Assembly: GCF_013362815.1 (NCBI RefSeq)
Contig: NZ_JABFVK010000017.1
Location: forward strand, 1-64,000
Origin: Hamadaea sp.
GTDB taxonomy: Bacteria > Actinomycetota > Actinomycetes > Mycobacteriales > Micromonosporaceae
Length of the DNA: 64,000 nucleotides
Direction: 5' to 3'
Position numbers and translations under genes: made by a program
The notes under the pieces: model-generated
The model's input: the letters and a program-made list of their open reading frames with translations, nothing else
Databases searched by the model: none
Told to the model about the DNA's origin: nothing
In this document: in pieces, positions 24,546 to 32,131 of the stretch
Numbering within the stretch: the first letter of the stretch is position 1
How the letters are laid out: each line of letters starts with the position of its first letter

Positions 24546-25105
24546 CGACGGGCCAGCCGCGAGACGAAGTACGCCGTCGCGAGCAGTAGCAGCCCGGCGA
24601 CGACGAGCGTCGGCTGGGGGCCGCTCATCGCCCAGCCGCCGCCACCCATCGGGCCGAGGACGGTGGCGACGATGACGGACGCCGTGAAGCCGGTGCCGTC
24701 GCCGCAGGTGCCGCCGAGCGCGTACGTGCCGGGGTGGGTCTCGACCGGGATCGTCATGGTCACCGACCACTGCCCCGGGTTCTTGACCGAGGCGAGCATC
24801 GGGATGTTCGACGCCCCGTCGAGCGTGGTGGCCGAGATCGACGCGCTCCGGGCGGTGGCCGGGCAGGTCGCGACCACCTCGACCTGCGCGCCGGGGCGGA
24901 CCGGATTCGGGTCCACCTGAACGTCGGCCGCAGAGACCCCGGAGACCACGGAGACCCCCGAGACCACGGAGACGGCGGAGCCCACAGCGCCCGCAGCGAA
25001 CCCGGAGCCCGCCGAGGCGGCCGACGGCAGCGCCGGCAGGGCAATCGCGAGGAACAGACCGAGCAGAGCGCCCGCAACGAGCCGGAAAGGCAGCGCAGCG
25101 CTCAT
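24542..25105 (-). CDS. Secreted membrane-anchored protein paired with sortase
   Basis: A 187-residue surface protein. A signal peptide (LVAGALLGLFLAIALPALPS) is followed by a short VSGVSVVSGVS repeat encoded by an 18-bp tandem repeat at 24933-24975. An Ig-like domain starts at DVQVDPNPVRPGAQVEV, and a C-terminal hydrophobic span ends VSRLARR. The tail has the architecture of a sortase substrate, yet no LPxTG is visible, only Gly-rich GGGGWAMSGPQP before the span. The ATG at 25105 has an AAGGGA site upstream. It is translationally coupled to the sortase gene. Confidence 0.8.
   Translation of the reverse strand: MSAALPFRLVAGALLGLFLAIALPALPSAASAGSGFAAGAVGSAVSVVSGVSVVSGVSAADVQVDPNPVRPGAQVEVVATCPATARSASISATTLDGASNIPMLASVKNPGQWSVTMTIPVETHPGTYALGGTCGDGTGFTASVIVATVLGPMGGGGWAMSGPQPTLVVAGLLLLATAYFVSRLARR
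24933..24975 (-). repeat. 18-bp in-gene tandem repeat
   Basis: Two near-identical 18-bp units (24933-24950, 24951-24968) and a partial third encode the repeated VSVVSG segment of the secreted protein. The unit length of six codons keeps the frame, so copy number could vary without loss of function. Confidence 0.75.
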
Positions 25106-25233
25106 AGCGGTCCCTTTCGCCACGGACACGTCGCCCCCGAACGAGCTGGCACATCCGACAGTAAGCGCAACAACCGCGCCGTTACCGCGTTTCGCGAGAA
25201 ATCCTCGGCGGGGCGGCCGACTATGATCATTCG

Positions 25234-26409
25234 GTGCCCCGTACCGTGACGCTTGCCCTCCTGGACGACGACGGCGCCCTGCTCGGGGCCTTGCCGCCGG
25301 TCGAGGTCGAGGTGCCGTGGTGGCAGGAGACCGCGAGCGTGATCGCCGCGGTCCGGGAGCGGTTCGGGGTCGACGTCTCGATCCTGCGGCTGCTGCACGC
25401 CCCGGAGCACTTCCCGGGCGGTGAGGTCACCTACCTCGCGCAGACCTCCGACCGGCCGCGCACACGCGCCGTCGACGTCGATCTGAGCGACCATCCGCTG
25501 CGGCCCGACTATGCGAAGCCGGGTGGGCCCGACCGCACCCTCGACTGGGCCGCCGAACAGCTGCACGAGCTGGAGTTCGGTCCGATCGGGGCGGCGACGC
25601 AGATGCGTACCTGGAATCTGAGCGCGATCTGGCGGCTGGAGGCGGCTGCGGGCACGGTCTGGCTCAAGCAGGTTCCGGCCTTCTTCGCGCACGAGCCGGT
25701 GGTGCTGCGCTGGCTCGCGGCCGAGGGCTTCGGGCTGTCCGTGCCCATCCAGCTGGCCACCGACGGCCGCCGCATGCTGCTCGCCGAGCTGCCCGGGGTG
25801 GATCTCTACGCGGCCGGGCTCGGCGTCCGCGCGTCCATCGCCGCGACGCACCACCACATCCAGGTCGAGGCGGCGGCCGAGGCCCACCGATTGATCAGCC
25901 TCGGGGTTCCAGACCTGCGCGGCCTTCGACTCACCGAGGTCGTCACCAGAGTCACCGACTGGTATGCAGAAAGCAGCCCTGCGCTCGAAGAACTCATCGC
26001 GGGTCTGCCCGGCCGGTGGGCCGCGATCGACGAGTGCGGGCTGCCGGACACTCTCGTCCACGGGGATCTGCATCCCGGCAACGCCCGGGGCGACGAAGTC
26101 CACCAGGCCGTGCTGGACTGGGGCGATTCGTTCGTGGGCCACCCTGGCTTCGACATCCTGCGGCTGACCGAACGGGTCGACGCGACCGAGGCGAGCGCGC
26201 TGATCGAGGCGTGGGCGGCCCGCTGGCAGCACGCCGTGCCAGGGTGTGACCCGGTTAAGTCCCTCGATCTGCTGCGCCCGGTCGCCGCGCTGCGCAATGC
26301 GGCCACGTACGCCCGGTTCCTGGCGAACATCGAGCCCTCGGAACATCCGTACCACGCGGGCGACGTGCCGTTCTGGCTCGGGCAGGCGGCTCTCGCCGCT
26401 ACTTCGTGA
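25234..26409 (+). CDS. Aminoglycoside phosphotransferase-fold kinase
   Basis: A 391-residue protein. The C-terminal 280 residues carry the APH/choline-kinase fold, with the catalytic Brenner motif LVHGDLHPGN and the metal-binding VLDWGDS. An extra N-terminal domain of about 100 residues, beginning MPRTVTLALLDDDGALLGAL, precedes it and has no certain match. APH-fold proteins phosphorylate small molecules, and nothing here identifies an antibiotic substrate. The GTG start at 25234 is used. The gene converges on the lipoprotein gene, overlapping it by 11 bp. Confidence 0.82.
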   Translation: MPRTVTLALLDDDGALLGALPPVEVEVPWWQETASVIAAVRERFGVDVSILRLLHAPEHFPGGEVTYLAQTSDRPRTRAVDVDLSDHPLRPDYAKPGGPDRTLDWAAEQLHELEFGPIGAATQMRTWNLSAIWRLEAAAGTVWLKQVPAFFAHEPVVLRWLAAEGFGLSVPIQLATDGRRMLLAELPGVDLYAAGLGVRASIAATHHHIQVEAAAEAHRLISLGVPDLRGLRLTEVVTRVTDWYAESSPALEELIAGLPGRWAAIDECGLPDTLVHGDLHPGNARGDEVHQAVLDWGDSFVGHPGFDILRLTERVDATEASALIEAWAARWQHAVPGCDPVKSLDLLRPVAALRNAATYARFLANIEPSEHPYHAGDVPFWLGQAALAATS

Positions 26410-26812
26410 CGGTGACCTTGATGGTTTGCGGCGTGGTCGGGCCACGCCCCGAACTCGTGTCGCAATTGGACGGACCGGATCGGTAGCAGTACTGGAAGAC
26501 CAGCTTGGTCTTCCCCACGCCGACGGCCTTGAACTCGTAGCTCAGCGTGCCGCCACAGCCGACCTCGCCACCGTGGCAGTCGGAGTCGTACTCACGATCG
26601 GGCTCGCCGAGGATCGCCCGGTCGCCGGACTCGACCACGTACCACGAGTCGCCGATCGAACCGTTGACCTTGCCGAGGTCGATCGACAGGGTCTGTCCTT
26701 TCTCGATGGTGATGGACCCGACGCCGACGCCCGCGTGCTCGGTCGACGAGCAACCGGACAGGGCCAAGGCCAGCACAGTGGCGGGGAGGACGGGCAGCCA
26801 ACGCAGTCGCAT
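26399..26812 (-). CDS. Chagasin-like (I42) protease-inhibitor lipoprotein
   Basis: A 137-residue lipoprotein. The lipobox LALSGC places the lipidated Cys at about residue 21. The mature domain has the layout of inhibitor family I42 (chagasin), which blocks papain-like cysteine proteases. The signature NPTTGYxW is represented by NGSIGDSWYV, followed by GCGGTLSYEFKAVGVGKTKL and an aromatic FQYCYR, as in the family. Two Cys pairs may form disulphides. It is transcribed divergently from phoX, and the shared 110-bp promoter region carries PHO-box-like repeats. Family assignment is from pattern only. Confidence 0.65.
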   Translation of the reverse strand: MRLRWLPVLPATVLALALSGCSSTEHAGVGVGSITIEKGQTLSIDLGKVNGSIGDSWYVVESGDRAILGEPDREYDSDCHGGEVGCGGTLSYEFKAVGVGKTKLVFQYCYRSGPSNCDTSSGRGPTTPQTIKVTVTK

Positions 26813-26839
26813 GACGCAGATTGTGAACCATCCGCGCCA

Positions 26840-26879
26840 GTCACCTTCAGCTTCACGAGCTGTTCACCGAATGGTGAAC
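26840..26879 (+). promoter_or_regulatory. PHO-box-like repeats in lipoprotein/phoX divergent promoter
   Basis: On the plus strand gtcacc (26840), cttcac (26851) and gttcacc (26862) follow at 11-nt steps. gttcacc-gaat-ggtgaac (26862-26879) also forms a 7-bp inverted repeat, and another gtgaacc lies at 26823. Direct repeats of GTTCACC at 11-nt spacing are the PhoP-binding PHO box of actinomycetes. The position upstream of phoX (start 26923) supports phosphate control. Confidence 0.7.
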
Positions 26880-26922
26880 CGTCCGTCCCCCGGGTGCCCG
26901 GTGGCTGCTGAAACGTGGCGGC

Positions 26923-28314
26923 GTGACTTCTTCCGTAACCCGCCGCGGCGTACTGCGGGCCTCCGCCGTAGGCGGACTGGGCATCGCCGTCAGCGGCAGC
27001 ATCCCCGCCATCGCCGGACCGGCCGCAGCCCACGCCCCCGCCGCGGGCTATGGCGACCTCGTTCCCGACCCCGCCGGCCTGCTCGCGTTGCCGGCCGGCT
27101 TCCGATACACGATCGTCGCGTACGCCGGGCAGTCGGTGCTGGAGACCGGCCAGTTCACCCCGAGCGACGCCGACGGGACCGCCTTCTTCCGCGGCCACCA
27201 CGGCGCGGGCGCGCTGGTCAACAACCACGAGATCGGCGGCAGCGAGCCGTTCCGGGTGCCGGCGCTGGCCGGTCTCACCTACGATCCCGGCGCGGGCGGT
27301 GGCACGACCACCATCGACGTCGACCACGACGGCAACCGGATCGGCGAGTACGTGTCCCTCGCCGGGACGCACAACAACTGCGCCGGTGGGCGTACGCCGT
27401 GGAACACCTGGCTGACCTGTGAGGAGACCGAGCAGCGCAAGGGCGGCGTCTACCTCCACGACCACGGCTACGTCTTCGAGGTCGACCCGTTCGACCGCGA
27501 GGCGAACTTCGACCCGGTGCCGCTGAAGTTCCTCGGCCGCTACTCGCATGAGGCGGTCGCGGTGAACCCGCGTAACAACGAGATCTACCTGACCGAGGAC
27601 GCCTCCGGCCCGCTCGGGCTCTACTTCCGCTGGACGCCGCCGCGCGGTTTCCGGGGCGGCAAGGGTGCGCTGCGTGAGCTGGCGCTGAGCGACGGTGGTG
27701 CGACCGCCGGTCGCCTGCAGGCGCTCCGGGCCCGCCACGGCGACACCCACATCAAGGACCTGTCGGAGGCGACCCGCCCCGGTACGCGGTACAAGGTGGA
27801 CTGGGTCGACGTGCCGGACCGGGACGGGCAGACCACGTCGGTACGCAAGCAGTTCACCGACGACCAGGTGACCCGCAGCCGCAAGCTCGAGGGCGCGTGG
27901 TGGGGCGACGGCGGCGCGTACTTCGTCGCGAGCTACGCCCGGGCCTCGGACGGCAGCGTGAACGAGCACGACGGCCAGGTCTGGTTCTACGACCCGGAGA
28001 GCGAGACCATCACGCTGAAGACGATCTTCGGCGTGAACCCCGACCCGAGCGTCGAGGGCAACTTCGACGGGCCGGACAACATCACGGTCTCCCCCTACGG
28101 CGGCGTCATCCTGGCCGAGGACGGCGAAGGACTGTCCCACCTGGTCGGCGTCGACGAGCACGGCAAGGCGTTCGCGCTCGCCCGCAACGAGCTGAACGAC
28201 AGCGAGTTCACCGGGCCGACGTTCAGCCCGGACGGGCGCATCCTGTACGCCAACATCCAGACGCCCGGCATCGTCTTCGCCATCACCGGCCCCTGGGGTC
28301 GCGCCGGCCGCTGA
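26923..28314 (+). CDS. phoX: PhoX-family secreted alkaline phosphatase (DUF839)
   Basis: A 463-residue extracellular phosphatase. The N-terminus TRRGVLRASAVGG is a twin-arginine signal, so the protein is exported folded, as expected for PhoX enzymes that load calcium and iron in the cytoplasm. Family blocks include NNHEIGG, a Cys-containing TWLTCEET, YSHEAVAVNP and VILAEDGEG in a beta-propeller. It releases phosphate from organic phosphates under starvation. The start is a GTG at 26923. PHO-box-like repeats lie 44-83 bp upstream. A perfect 28-bp hairpin (28323-28387) follows the stop. Confidence 0.88.
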   Translation: MTSSVTRRGVLRASAVGGLGIAVSGSIPAIAGPAAAHAPAAGYGDLVPDPAGLLALPAGFRYTIVAYAGQSVLETGQFTPSDADGTAFFRGHHGAGALVNNHEIGGSEPFRVPALAGLTYDPGAGGGTTTIDVDHDGNRIGEYVSLAGTHNNCAGGRTPWNTWLTCEETEQRKGGVYLHDHGYVFEVDPFDREANFDPVPLKFLGRYSHEAVAVNPRNNEIYLTEDASGPLGLYFRWTPPRGFRGGKGALRELALSDGGATAGRLQALRARHGDTHIKDLSEATRPGTRYKVDWVDVPDRDGQTTSVRKQFTDDQVTRSRKLEGAWWGDGGAYFVASYARASDGSVNEHDGQVWFYDPESETITLKTIFGVNPDPSVEGNFDGPDNITVSPYGGVILAEDGEGLSHLVGVDEHGKAFALARNELNDSEFTGPTFSPDGRILYANIQTPGIVFAITGPWGRAGR

Positions 28315-28322
28315 CCCTCCTA

Positions 28323-28387
28323 GCGCTGGATCAGGGTTCTCGGTCGAATCTTGCACGATGATTCGACCGAGAACCCTGATCCAGCGC
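28323..28387. terminator. 28-bp perfect hairpin between convergent phoX and ctpE
   Basis: Arms at 28323-28350 and 28360-28387 are perfect complements (left arm starts gcgctggatcagggttctc) with a 9-nt loop. It lies 8 bp after the phoX stop and 15 bp beyond the ctpE stop, so it can terminate both genes. Nearly the same stem occurs at 49993-50053. Confidence 0.85.
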
Positions 28388-28402
28388 CAAGCATTTCGGG
28401 CG

Positions 28403-30703
28403 TCAGCGGCGGAGCAGGGCGACGACCCAGGTGAGCGCGGCAGCGGCGGCCGCTGCGCATGCGACGCCGATCGTGTCGTTGCCGGGATCGGTGACGCTCA
28501 ACGCGGCGATCTTCGCGATCGGCGGCACCGACGCGATGAGGGCGAACGCCCCCGCCGACGCCGCAAGCAGCCCGATCTTCCAGCCGTTCAACGGCCGGGC
28601 GACCAGCAGCAGGACCCACCACGCCACCAGGAACAAGGTCAGCGTCGCCGTGGACCGGTCGGCCTCCAACGACGTGCCGGCGTTGGCCCGGGCGAGGGCG
28701 TACGCGATGAAAGTGGCGGCGGCGCAAGCGATTCCGGCCGGGATCGCGAACCGCAGTACGCGCGGGACGAAGCCGGGCCGCGCTCGCTCGTTCGACGGCG
28801 CGAGAGCCAGGAAGAAGCCGGGAATGCCGATGGTCAGCGACGCCACGAGGGTGACGTGCCGGGGCAGGAACGGAAACGGCAGCTGAGCCACGCCGACGGC
28901 CAGCGCGAGCAGGATCGAGTACGCCGTCTTCGTCAGGAACAGGTTGGCGACGCGCTCGATGTTGGCCAGTACGCGGCGGCCTTCCCCCAGCACGGACGGC
29001 AGCACCGAGAAGTCGTCGTCGAGCAGCACGACCTTGGCGACCGCCCGCGTCGCGCCGCTCCCGGAGCCCATCCCGATGCCGAGGTCGGCTTCCTTCAGGG
29101 CGAGCGCGTCGTTGACGCCGTCGCCGGTCATCGCCACGACGTGGCCCCGGCCGCGCAGCGCGCCCACGAACTCCCGCTTCTGCTGCGGAGTCACCCGGCC
29201 GAAGACCGCGTGGTGATCGACGGCGTCTGCCAGTTCGTCGCCGCCGTCGGGCAGCGTCCGGGCATCGCAGGGATTCCCCGACCCCGGTACGCCCACCTGC
29301 CCGGCGATGGCGCCGACCGCCGCCGCATTGTCCCCGGAGATGACCTTCACGGTGACGTCCTGCTCGCCGAAGTACTTCAGGGTGGCCGGGGCGGCCGCGC
29401 GCAGCTTCTGTTCCAGCACGACGAGCGCTGCCGGACTCCGTCCGTCCGAAGAGGACAGCGAAGGCGCGGACACCAGCACGAGTACGCGCAATCCCTCGGT
29501 CGCCAGCTCCGAGACTCGGCGCTGAATGTCGGACGATCCGTCGAGGAGCACCTCCGGCGCACCCAGCAACCAGGTTCCCTGACCGTCGAAGTCGGCCCCC
29601 GAGTACTTGCGCGCCGACGAGAACGCCTGCTTTTCGCGTACCGGCCAGGACGGCGGATCACCCACAGCGACGCCGACGGCTTGCAGCGTGGCGTTGGGCC
29701 GCTCGTCGGCCTGGACCAGCGCCGCCAGGACGGTACGCAGCTCGCCTTCGTCCTGCCCGGACATCGGCTCGATCGCGCGCAGCCGCATGCCCGGTTCGGT
29801 GAGCGTGCCGGTCTTGTCGAGGCAGAGCGTGTCGACCCGGGCGAGCACCTCGACCGCGGGCAGTTCCTGGACGAGGCAGCGCTTGCGGCCCAGCCGGATC
29901 ACCCCGACGGCGAACGCGACGCTGGTCATGAGCACGAGACCTTCGGGGATCATCGGCACGACGCCCGCGACCGAGCCGATCACGGCCTCCGACACGTTCG
30001 ATCCCCGGGTGAACTGGGCGATAACGAGCAGGGCGCCGACCGGGATGATGACCCAGGTCAGCAGGCCGAGGAAGCGGTTGATGCCCCGGTAGAGCTCCGA
30101 GTGGGCCAGGCTGAACCGGCCAGCGTCGGACGCGATCTTCGCCGCGTACGCGTCGTCGCCGACCTTCGTCGCCCGGAACGCGCCCGCGCCGGCGACGGCG
30201 AAGCTGCCCGAGAGCACCCGATCACCGGCCGCCTTGTCGACCGGGTCGGACTCGCCGGTGAGCAGTGATTCGTCGATCTCCAGGTGATCACTGTCGACGA
30301 CCTCGCCGTCGACCGGGGCCTTCTCCCCCGTCGCGAGCAGCACGACGTCGTCCAGCACGACCTGCTCCGGCGGGACCTCGACTTCCTTGCCCTCCCGGCG
30401 TACGCGGACCGGCGCGCGCCCGACCAGCGCCAGCTTGTCCAGCGTCTGCTTGGCCCGCAGCTCCTGGATCACGCCGACCGCGCTGTTGACCACGATGATC
30501 AGGCCGAACAGCGCGTCGATCGGCGAGCCGAAGACGAGCACCAGCGCACACAACGCGCCGATGAGGGCGTTGAACCGGGTCAGGACGTTCGCGCGGACGA
30601 TCTGCCCGACCGAACGGCTGTTGCGCCCGGCGACCCGGTTGACCCGGCCGTCGGCGTTACGCTCCGCCACTTCCCGGGCGGTCAGCCCACTGTGCTCGCT
30701 CAC
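28403..30703 (-). CDS. ctpE: CtpE-like cation-transporting P-type ATPase
   Basis: A 766-residue P-type ATPase. GLTAREVAERNADGRVNR and SVGQIVRANVLTRFNALIG at the N-terminus, TGESDP in the actuator domain, the phosphorylation motif CLDKTGTLTE and MTGDGVNDALALKEADLG are all present. Four further spans follow. The absence of N-terminal metal-binding domains and of CPC, with PEGLVLMTSVAFAVGV in the ion channel, matches mycobacterial CtpE (Rv0908), reported as a calcium transporter. GTG at 30703 is preferred, since upstream codons fall in a 42-nt dispersed repeat. In M. tuberculosis ctpE neighbours Rv0909/Rv0910, whose homologues lie far away here (4227-5555). Confidence 0.9.
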   Translation of the reverse strand: MSEHSGLTAREVAERNADGRVNRVAGRNSRSVGQIVRANVLTRFNALIGALCALVLVFGSPIDALFGLIIVVNSAVGVIQELRAKQTLDKLALVGRAPVRVRREGKEVEVPPEQVVLDDVVLLATGEKAPVDGEVVDSDHLEIDESLLTGESDPVDKAAGDRVLSGSFAVAGAGAFRATKVGDDAYAAKIASDAGRFSLAHSELYRGINRFLGLLTWVIIPVGALLVIAQFTRGSNVSEAVIGSVAGVVPMIPEGLVLMTSVAFAVGVIRLGRKRCLVQELPAVEVLARVDTLCLDKTGTLTEPGMRLRAIEPMSGQDEGELRTVLAALVQADERPNATLQAVGVAVGDPPSWPVREKQAFSSARKYSGADFDGQGTWLLGAPEVLLDGSSDIQRRVSELATEGLRVLVLVSAPSLSSSDGRSPAALVVLEQKLRAAAPATLKYFGEQDVTVKVISGDNAAAVGAIAGQVGVPGSGNPCDARTLPDGGDELADAVDHHAVFGRVTPQQKREFVGALRGRGHVVAMTGDGVNDALALKEADLGIGMGSGSGATRAVAKVVLLDDDFSVLPSVLGEGRRVLANIERVANLFLTKTAYSILLALAVGVAQLPFPFLPRHVTLVASLTIGIPGFFLALAPSNERARPGFVPRVLRFAIPAGIACAAATFIAYALARANAGTSLEADRSTATLTLFLVAWWVLLLVARPLNGWKIGLLAASAGAFALIASVPPIAKIAALSVTDPGNDTIGVACAAAAAAALTWVVALLRR

Positions 30704-30739
30704 GCCCCCAGTCTGCGGCCTCCCACCCCTCATCTGCGC

Positions 30740-30781
30740 GATCATGAACTAACGGACGTGATCAACCGGTGTGTCGCGTCC
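30740..30781 (+). repeat. Dispersed 42-nt intergenic repeat, copy B
   Basis: The sequence starts gatcatgaactaacggacgt and ends gtgtcgcgtcc. It matches copy A (13029) at 35 of 42 and copy C (36839, reverse) at 36 of 42 positions, by eye. It lies 37 bp upstream of the ctpE start codon, in the 110-bp gap to the next leftward gene. A further tgatcaactcc follows at 30790. Confidence 0.8.
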
Positions 30782-30813
30782 GCAGGCCCCTGATCAACTC
30801 CCCGAGTCCGTGA

Positions 30814-31110
30814 TCACGGGACGGTCTTCTCGATCGCCGCCGGCCCCCATTCGGCGAGCTGCTTGCGCGCCCGCTCGATGTTCTCGGGCGTCGGGTCCCA
30901 GCCCTGCGCCACGGCGTAGTCCTCCGGGTCCCATTGCTGCTCCGCGCCGGTCCGATAGGTCGGTTCCTGACCGGGCTCGCGGAAGACGGGCGTGACGTCG
31001 TCGGGCGTACCCCGGCGCTCGGGCGCCAGCGAGGCGACAGGCGCCTCGTCGTCGACCGCTTCCGCGGTGTTCGGATCTTCTTCGATCGGCTCGATGGCGT
31101 CGCTGCTCAT
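30814..31110 (-). CDS. Small acidic hypothetical protein
   Basis: A 98-residue hydrophilic protein, acidic at the N-terminus (SSDAIEPIEEDPNTAEAVDD), ending in a helical segment (DPTPENIERARKQLAEWGP). There is no signal peptide or membrane span. The start at the ATG at 31110 is set by an AGAAGGG ribosome-binding site 9 nt upstream. Two nearer upstream ATGs are too close to it or lack a site. No family recognised. Probably disordered with a small C-terminal helix. It is divergent from the quinone-oxidoreductase-like gene. Confidence 0.7.
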   Translation of the reverse strand: MSSDAIEPIEEDPNTAEAVDDEAPVASLAPERRGTPDDVTPVFREPGQEPTYRTGAEQQWDPEDYAVAQGWDPTPENIERARKQLAEWGPAAIEKTVP

Positions 31111-31176
31111 GGCATACATCCCTTCTGCCGTGCTTCTCCCCAATCTCCCATACCCATACCCCGCTCGCGACCGGAC

Positions 31177-31207
31177 TTGACCTCAACCGAAGTTGATAGG
31201 GCAGGCT
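31177..31207 (+). promoter_or_regulatory. MerR-type promoter with 19-bp spacer
   Basis: ttgacc (31177-31182) as -35 and caggct (31202-31207) as -10 are separated by 19 bp, with the dyad tcaac-cgaa-gttga (31183-31196) between them. A long spacer with central dyad is the hallmark of promoters remodelled by MerR-family activators. The predicted transcription start falls at or next to the ATG at 31215, which would make the mRNA leaderless. Confidence 0.6.
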
Positions 31208-31214
31208 CACCCGC

Positions 31215-32117
31215 ATGAGAGCTGTCGTCTTCGACCGGTTCGGCCCGCCCGAGGTTCTGCGCCTGGCGGAGCTGCCCGATCCCGCGGCCGGACCCGGCCA
31301 CCTCCGCGTACGCGTCCGGGCGGCGGGCGTGCAGCCGTTCGACGTCGCTGTGCGTACCGGGCGGATGCCATGGGTGCAGGCGAGTTTCCCGCAGCAGATC
31401 GGCCAGGAGTACGCCGGCATCGTCGACCAGGTCGGCGAGGGTGTCACCGGGTGGGCCGTGGGAGACGAGGTGCTCGGGTCGGCGATGCTCAACGCCGTCG
31501 CCGACTATGTCGTGGTCCCCGCCGAAAACGCCGTACGCAAGCCCGCCGAGCTGGACTTCCCGAGCGCGGCGGCATTAGTGGCCGCGGCGCAGACCGCGTC
31601 GGGCGCGCTTGGAGAACTCAAGGTGGCCGCCGGCGAGACGCTGCTCGTGCATGCCGCCGCCGGCTCGGTCGGCACCATCGCCGTGCAGCTCGCGCGGCAG
31701 ACCGGGGCGACCGTCGTCGGCACCGCCAGCCCGGCCAACCACGACTACCTGCGCTCGCTAGGCGCGGTGCCGGTCGCGTACGGGGACGGGTTGGTGGAAC
31801 GAGTCCGGGCGGTCGCACCGCAGGGCGTCGACGCCGCACTCGACGCAGCTGGGCGCGGTGCGATCGCGGCCTCCGTCGAACTGGTCGCCGACAAGGAGCG
31901 GATCGGCACCATCGTGGACGACGCCGCAGCCGCCGAGTTCGGTACGCGAGTGGTCCGAGCCGGACGCTCGCCACAGCGCCTGGCCGAAGTGGTCGCTCTC
32001 GCTGCCACGGGCCGGATCCTGCTCCCCGTCCGGGCGTACACAGTGGACGAGATCGCGGCAGCACATCAGGCGGTCGAGTCAGGCCACGGCCGGGGCAAGG
32101 TGGTGGTCACCCTGTGA
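31215..32117 (+). CDS. Zinc-independent MDR oxidoreductase (quinone reductase-like)
   Basis: A 300-residue medium-chain dehydrogenase/reductase of the NADPH:quinone oxidoreductase type. An N-terminal GroES-like domain begins MRAVVFDRFGPPEVLRL. The Rossmann motif is AAAGSVGTIAVQLAR, and the zinc-ligand cysteines are absent. Such enzymes reduce quinones or enones with NADPH and protect against electrophiles. No ribosome-binding site is visible, which agrees with the leaderless transcript predicted from the promoter at 31177-31207. A paralogue-like enzyme is encoded at 48267-49175. Confidence 0.88.
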   Translation: MRAVVFDRFGPPEVLRLAELPDPAAGPGHLRVRVRAAGVQPFDVAVRTGRMPWVQASFPQQIGQEYAGIVDQVGEGVTGWAVGDEVLGSAMLNAVADYVVVPAENAVRKPAELDFPSAAALVAAAQTASGALGELKVAAGETLLVHAAAGSVGTIAVQLARQTGATVVGTASPANHDYLRSLGAVPVAYGDGLVERVRAVAPQGVDAALDAAGRGAIAASVELVADKERIGTIVDDAAAAEFGTRVVRAGRSPQRLAEVVALAATGRILLPVRAYTVDEIAAAHQAVESGHGRGKVVVTL

Positions 32118-32131
32118 CACCGGATCAGGGG

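Noticed and set aside
25234-26409. Aminoglycoside resistance gene
   Set aside because: The APH fold is clear but is shared with many metabolic kinases, and no resistance context or subfamily signature is visible.
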